Assembly: GCF_900104895.1 (NCBI RefSeq)
Contig: NZ_LT629742.1
Location: 2,294,001-2,358,000 of the forward strand
DNA: 64,000 nt
Source: Microterricola viridarii
GTDB lineage: Bacteria; Actinomycetota; Actinomycetes; Actinomycetales; Microbacteriaceae
Direction: 5' to 3'
The position numbers were made by a program, and so were the translations under genes. The notes beneath the pieces are model-generated. The model was given only the letters and a program-made list of their open reading frames with translations, searched no databases and had not been told where the DNA came from. This document shows positions 63,792 to 64,000 of the stretch, piece by piece; position 1 is the first letter of the stretch, and each line of letters begins with the position of its first letter.

Positions 63792-64000
63792 CTAGGCGCG
63801 CAGCGCGGCTGTTGCCGCCTCGTCGACCCGGAAGTCCTCCATCACCGCTACACCGTAGTCGTTCCGCGCGGATTCCTCCGAAACGAAGCCGTTGCGCACG
63901 TCGTGTGCGACAGCGAGCGGATCGCGCTTGAACGGCAAGCCGTAGCCACCGCCGCCACCCGTCGCGTTCACGAGGACATCGCCGGCGTCGAGCTTGTTGT
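63792..64000 (-). CDS. Hydantoinase B/oxoprolinase subunit, 3' end only
   Basis: The last 68 codons of a gene entering from the right edge: NKLDAGDVLVNATGGGGGYG, LPFKRDPLAVAHDVRNGFVS, then an acidic DYGVAVMEDFRVDEA. The glycine-rich turn followed by G-x-P-x-x-R-D-P-x-x-V-x-x-D-V-x-x-G is the standard C-terminus of the N-methylhydantoinase B/5-oxoprolinase family, ATP-dependent ring-opening enzymes. The A subunit would be expected further upstream, outside the window. Confidence 0.85.
   Translation of the reverse strand, partial: NKLDAGDVLVNATGGGGGYGLPFKRDPLAVAHDVRNGFVSEESARNDYGVAVMEDFRVDEAATAALRA

Overview
The window looks like a chromosomal stretch of a high-GC Gram-positive actinobacterium, most likely a Microbacteriaceae member (Leifsonia/Salinibacterium/Microbacterium-like). 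The base composition is about 70% GC with GTG starts common. The gene order glnA1 (+), glnE (-), glnA2 (-), panB (+) matches the arrangement known from Mycobacterium. There is a homodimeric-type aceE followed by a PucR-type regulator and fabD-fabH-acpP-fabF. There is also a polyphosphate glucokinase, a DUF3145 gene, a DUF222/HNH gene, a class A RNase P RNA behind a zinc-ribbon gene, and an LAxTG-anchored surface protein (class E sortase type). Species assignment is inference.

Layout. 1-2256: truncated MalT-type LuxR regulator and an RDD membrane protein. 2287-14400: nitrogen block, with a GlnR-like box, glnA1, an Ig-repeat surface protein, an HdeD/DUF6325/SHOCT trio, glnE, glnA2 and panB. 14202-17465: SPOR protein, map, ppgK and a serine hydrolase. 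17928-25806: complete kdp potassium system (a small upstream membrane ORF, then kdpFABCDE), with overlapping or nearly abutting genes. 25841-27889: rnpB, zinc-ribbon protein and Nif3-like protein. 27911-35524: HdeD-lipase fusion, SDR, NarL-type two-component pair, lipoprotein and MATE exporter. 35741-36071: dispersed and tandem repeats. 36230-40166: DUF222/HNH nuclease and a GH3 beta-glucosidase.

40222-43877 is the most unusual part. About 3.6 kb is bounded by a 3' fragment of tRNA-Val on the left and an intact tRNA-Val(UAC) on the right, each with the same terminator hairpin. Inside lie a broken HNH nuclease, a membrane protein, a GIY-YIG nuclease, a degenerate Mrr-like restriction fragment and the C-terminal end of a tyrosine integrase. 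I read this as a decayed integrative element carrying nuclease (probably defence) genes.

43980-53643: membrane protein, peroxiredoxin, aceE, fasR-like regulator and the fatty acid synthesis operon, then DUF3145. Making acetyl-CoA and elongating it are thus adjacent and probably co-regulated. 53771-61298: truncated alpha/beta hydrolase, PadR regulator, a PolA-family polymerase, a HemK-like methyltransferase, a class II amidotransferase, a ThrE-type exporter and a ScyD/ScyE-type secreted protein. 61474-64000: a minus-strand catabolic-looking cluster (partial hydantoinase B, amidohydrolase, quinone-oxidoreductase-like enzyme).

Across the whole window the heptamer GGATGCC/GGCATCC is strikingly frequent, and synonymous codons appear to be chosen to keep it. 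This is the best candidate for an undescribed genome-wide DNA signal here.
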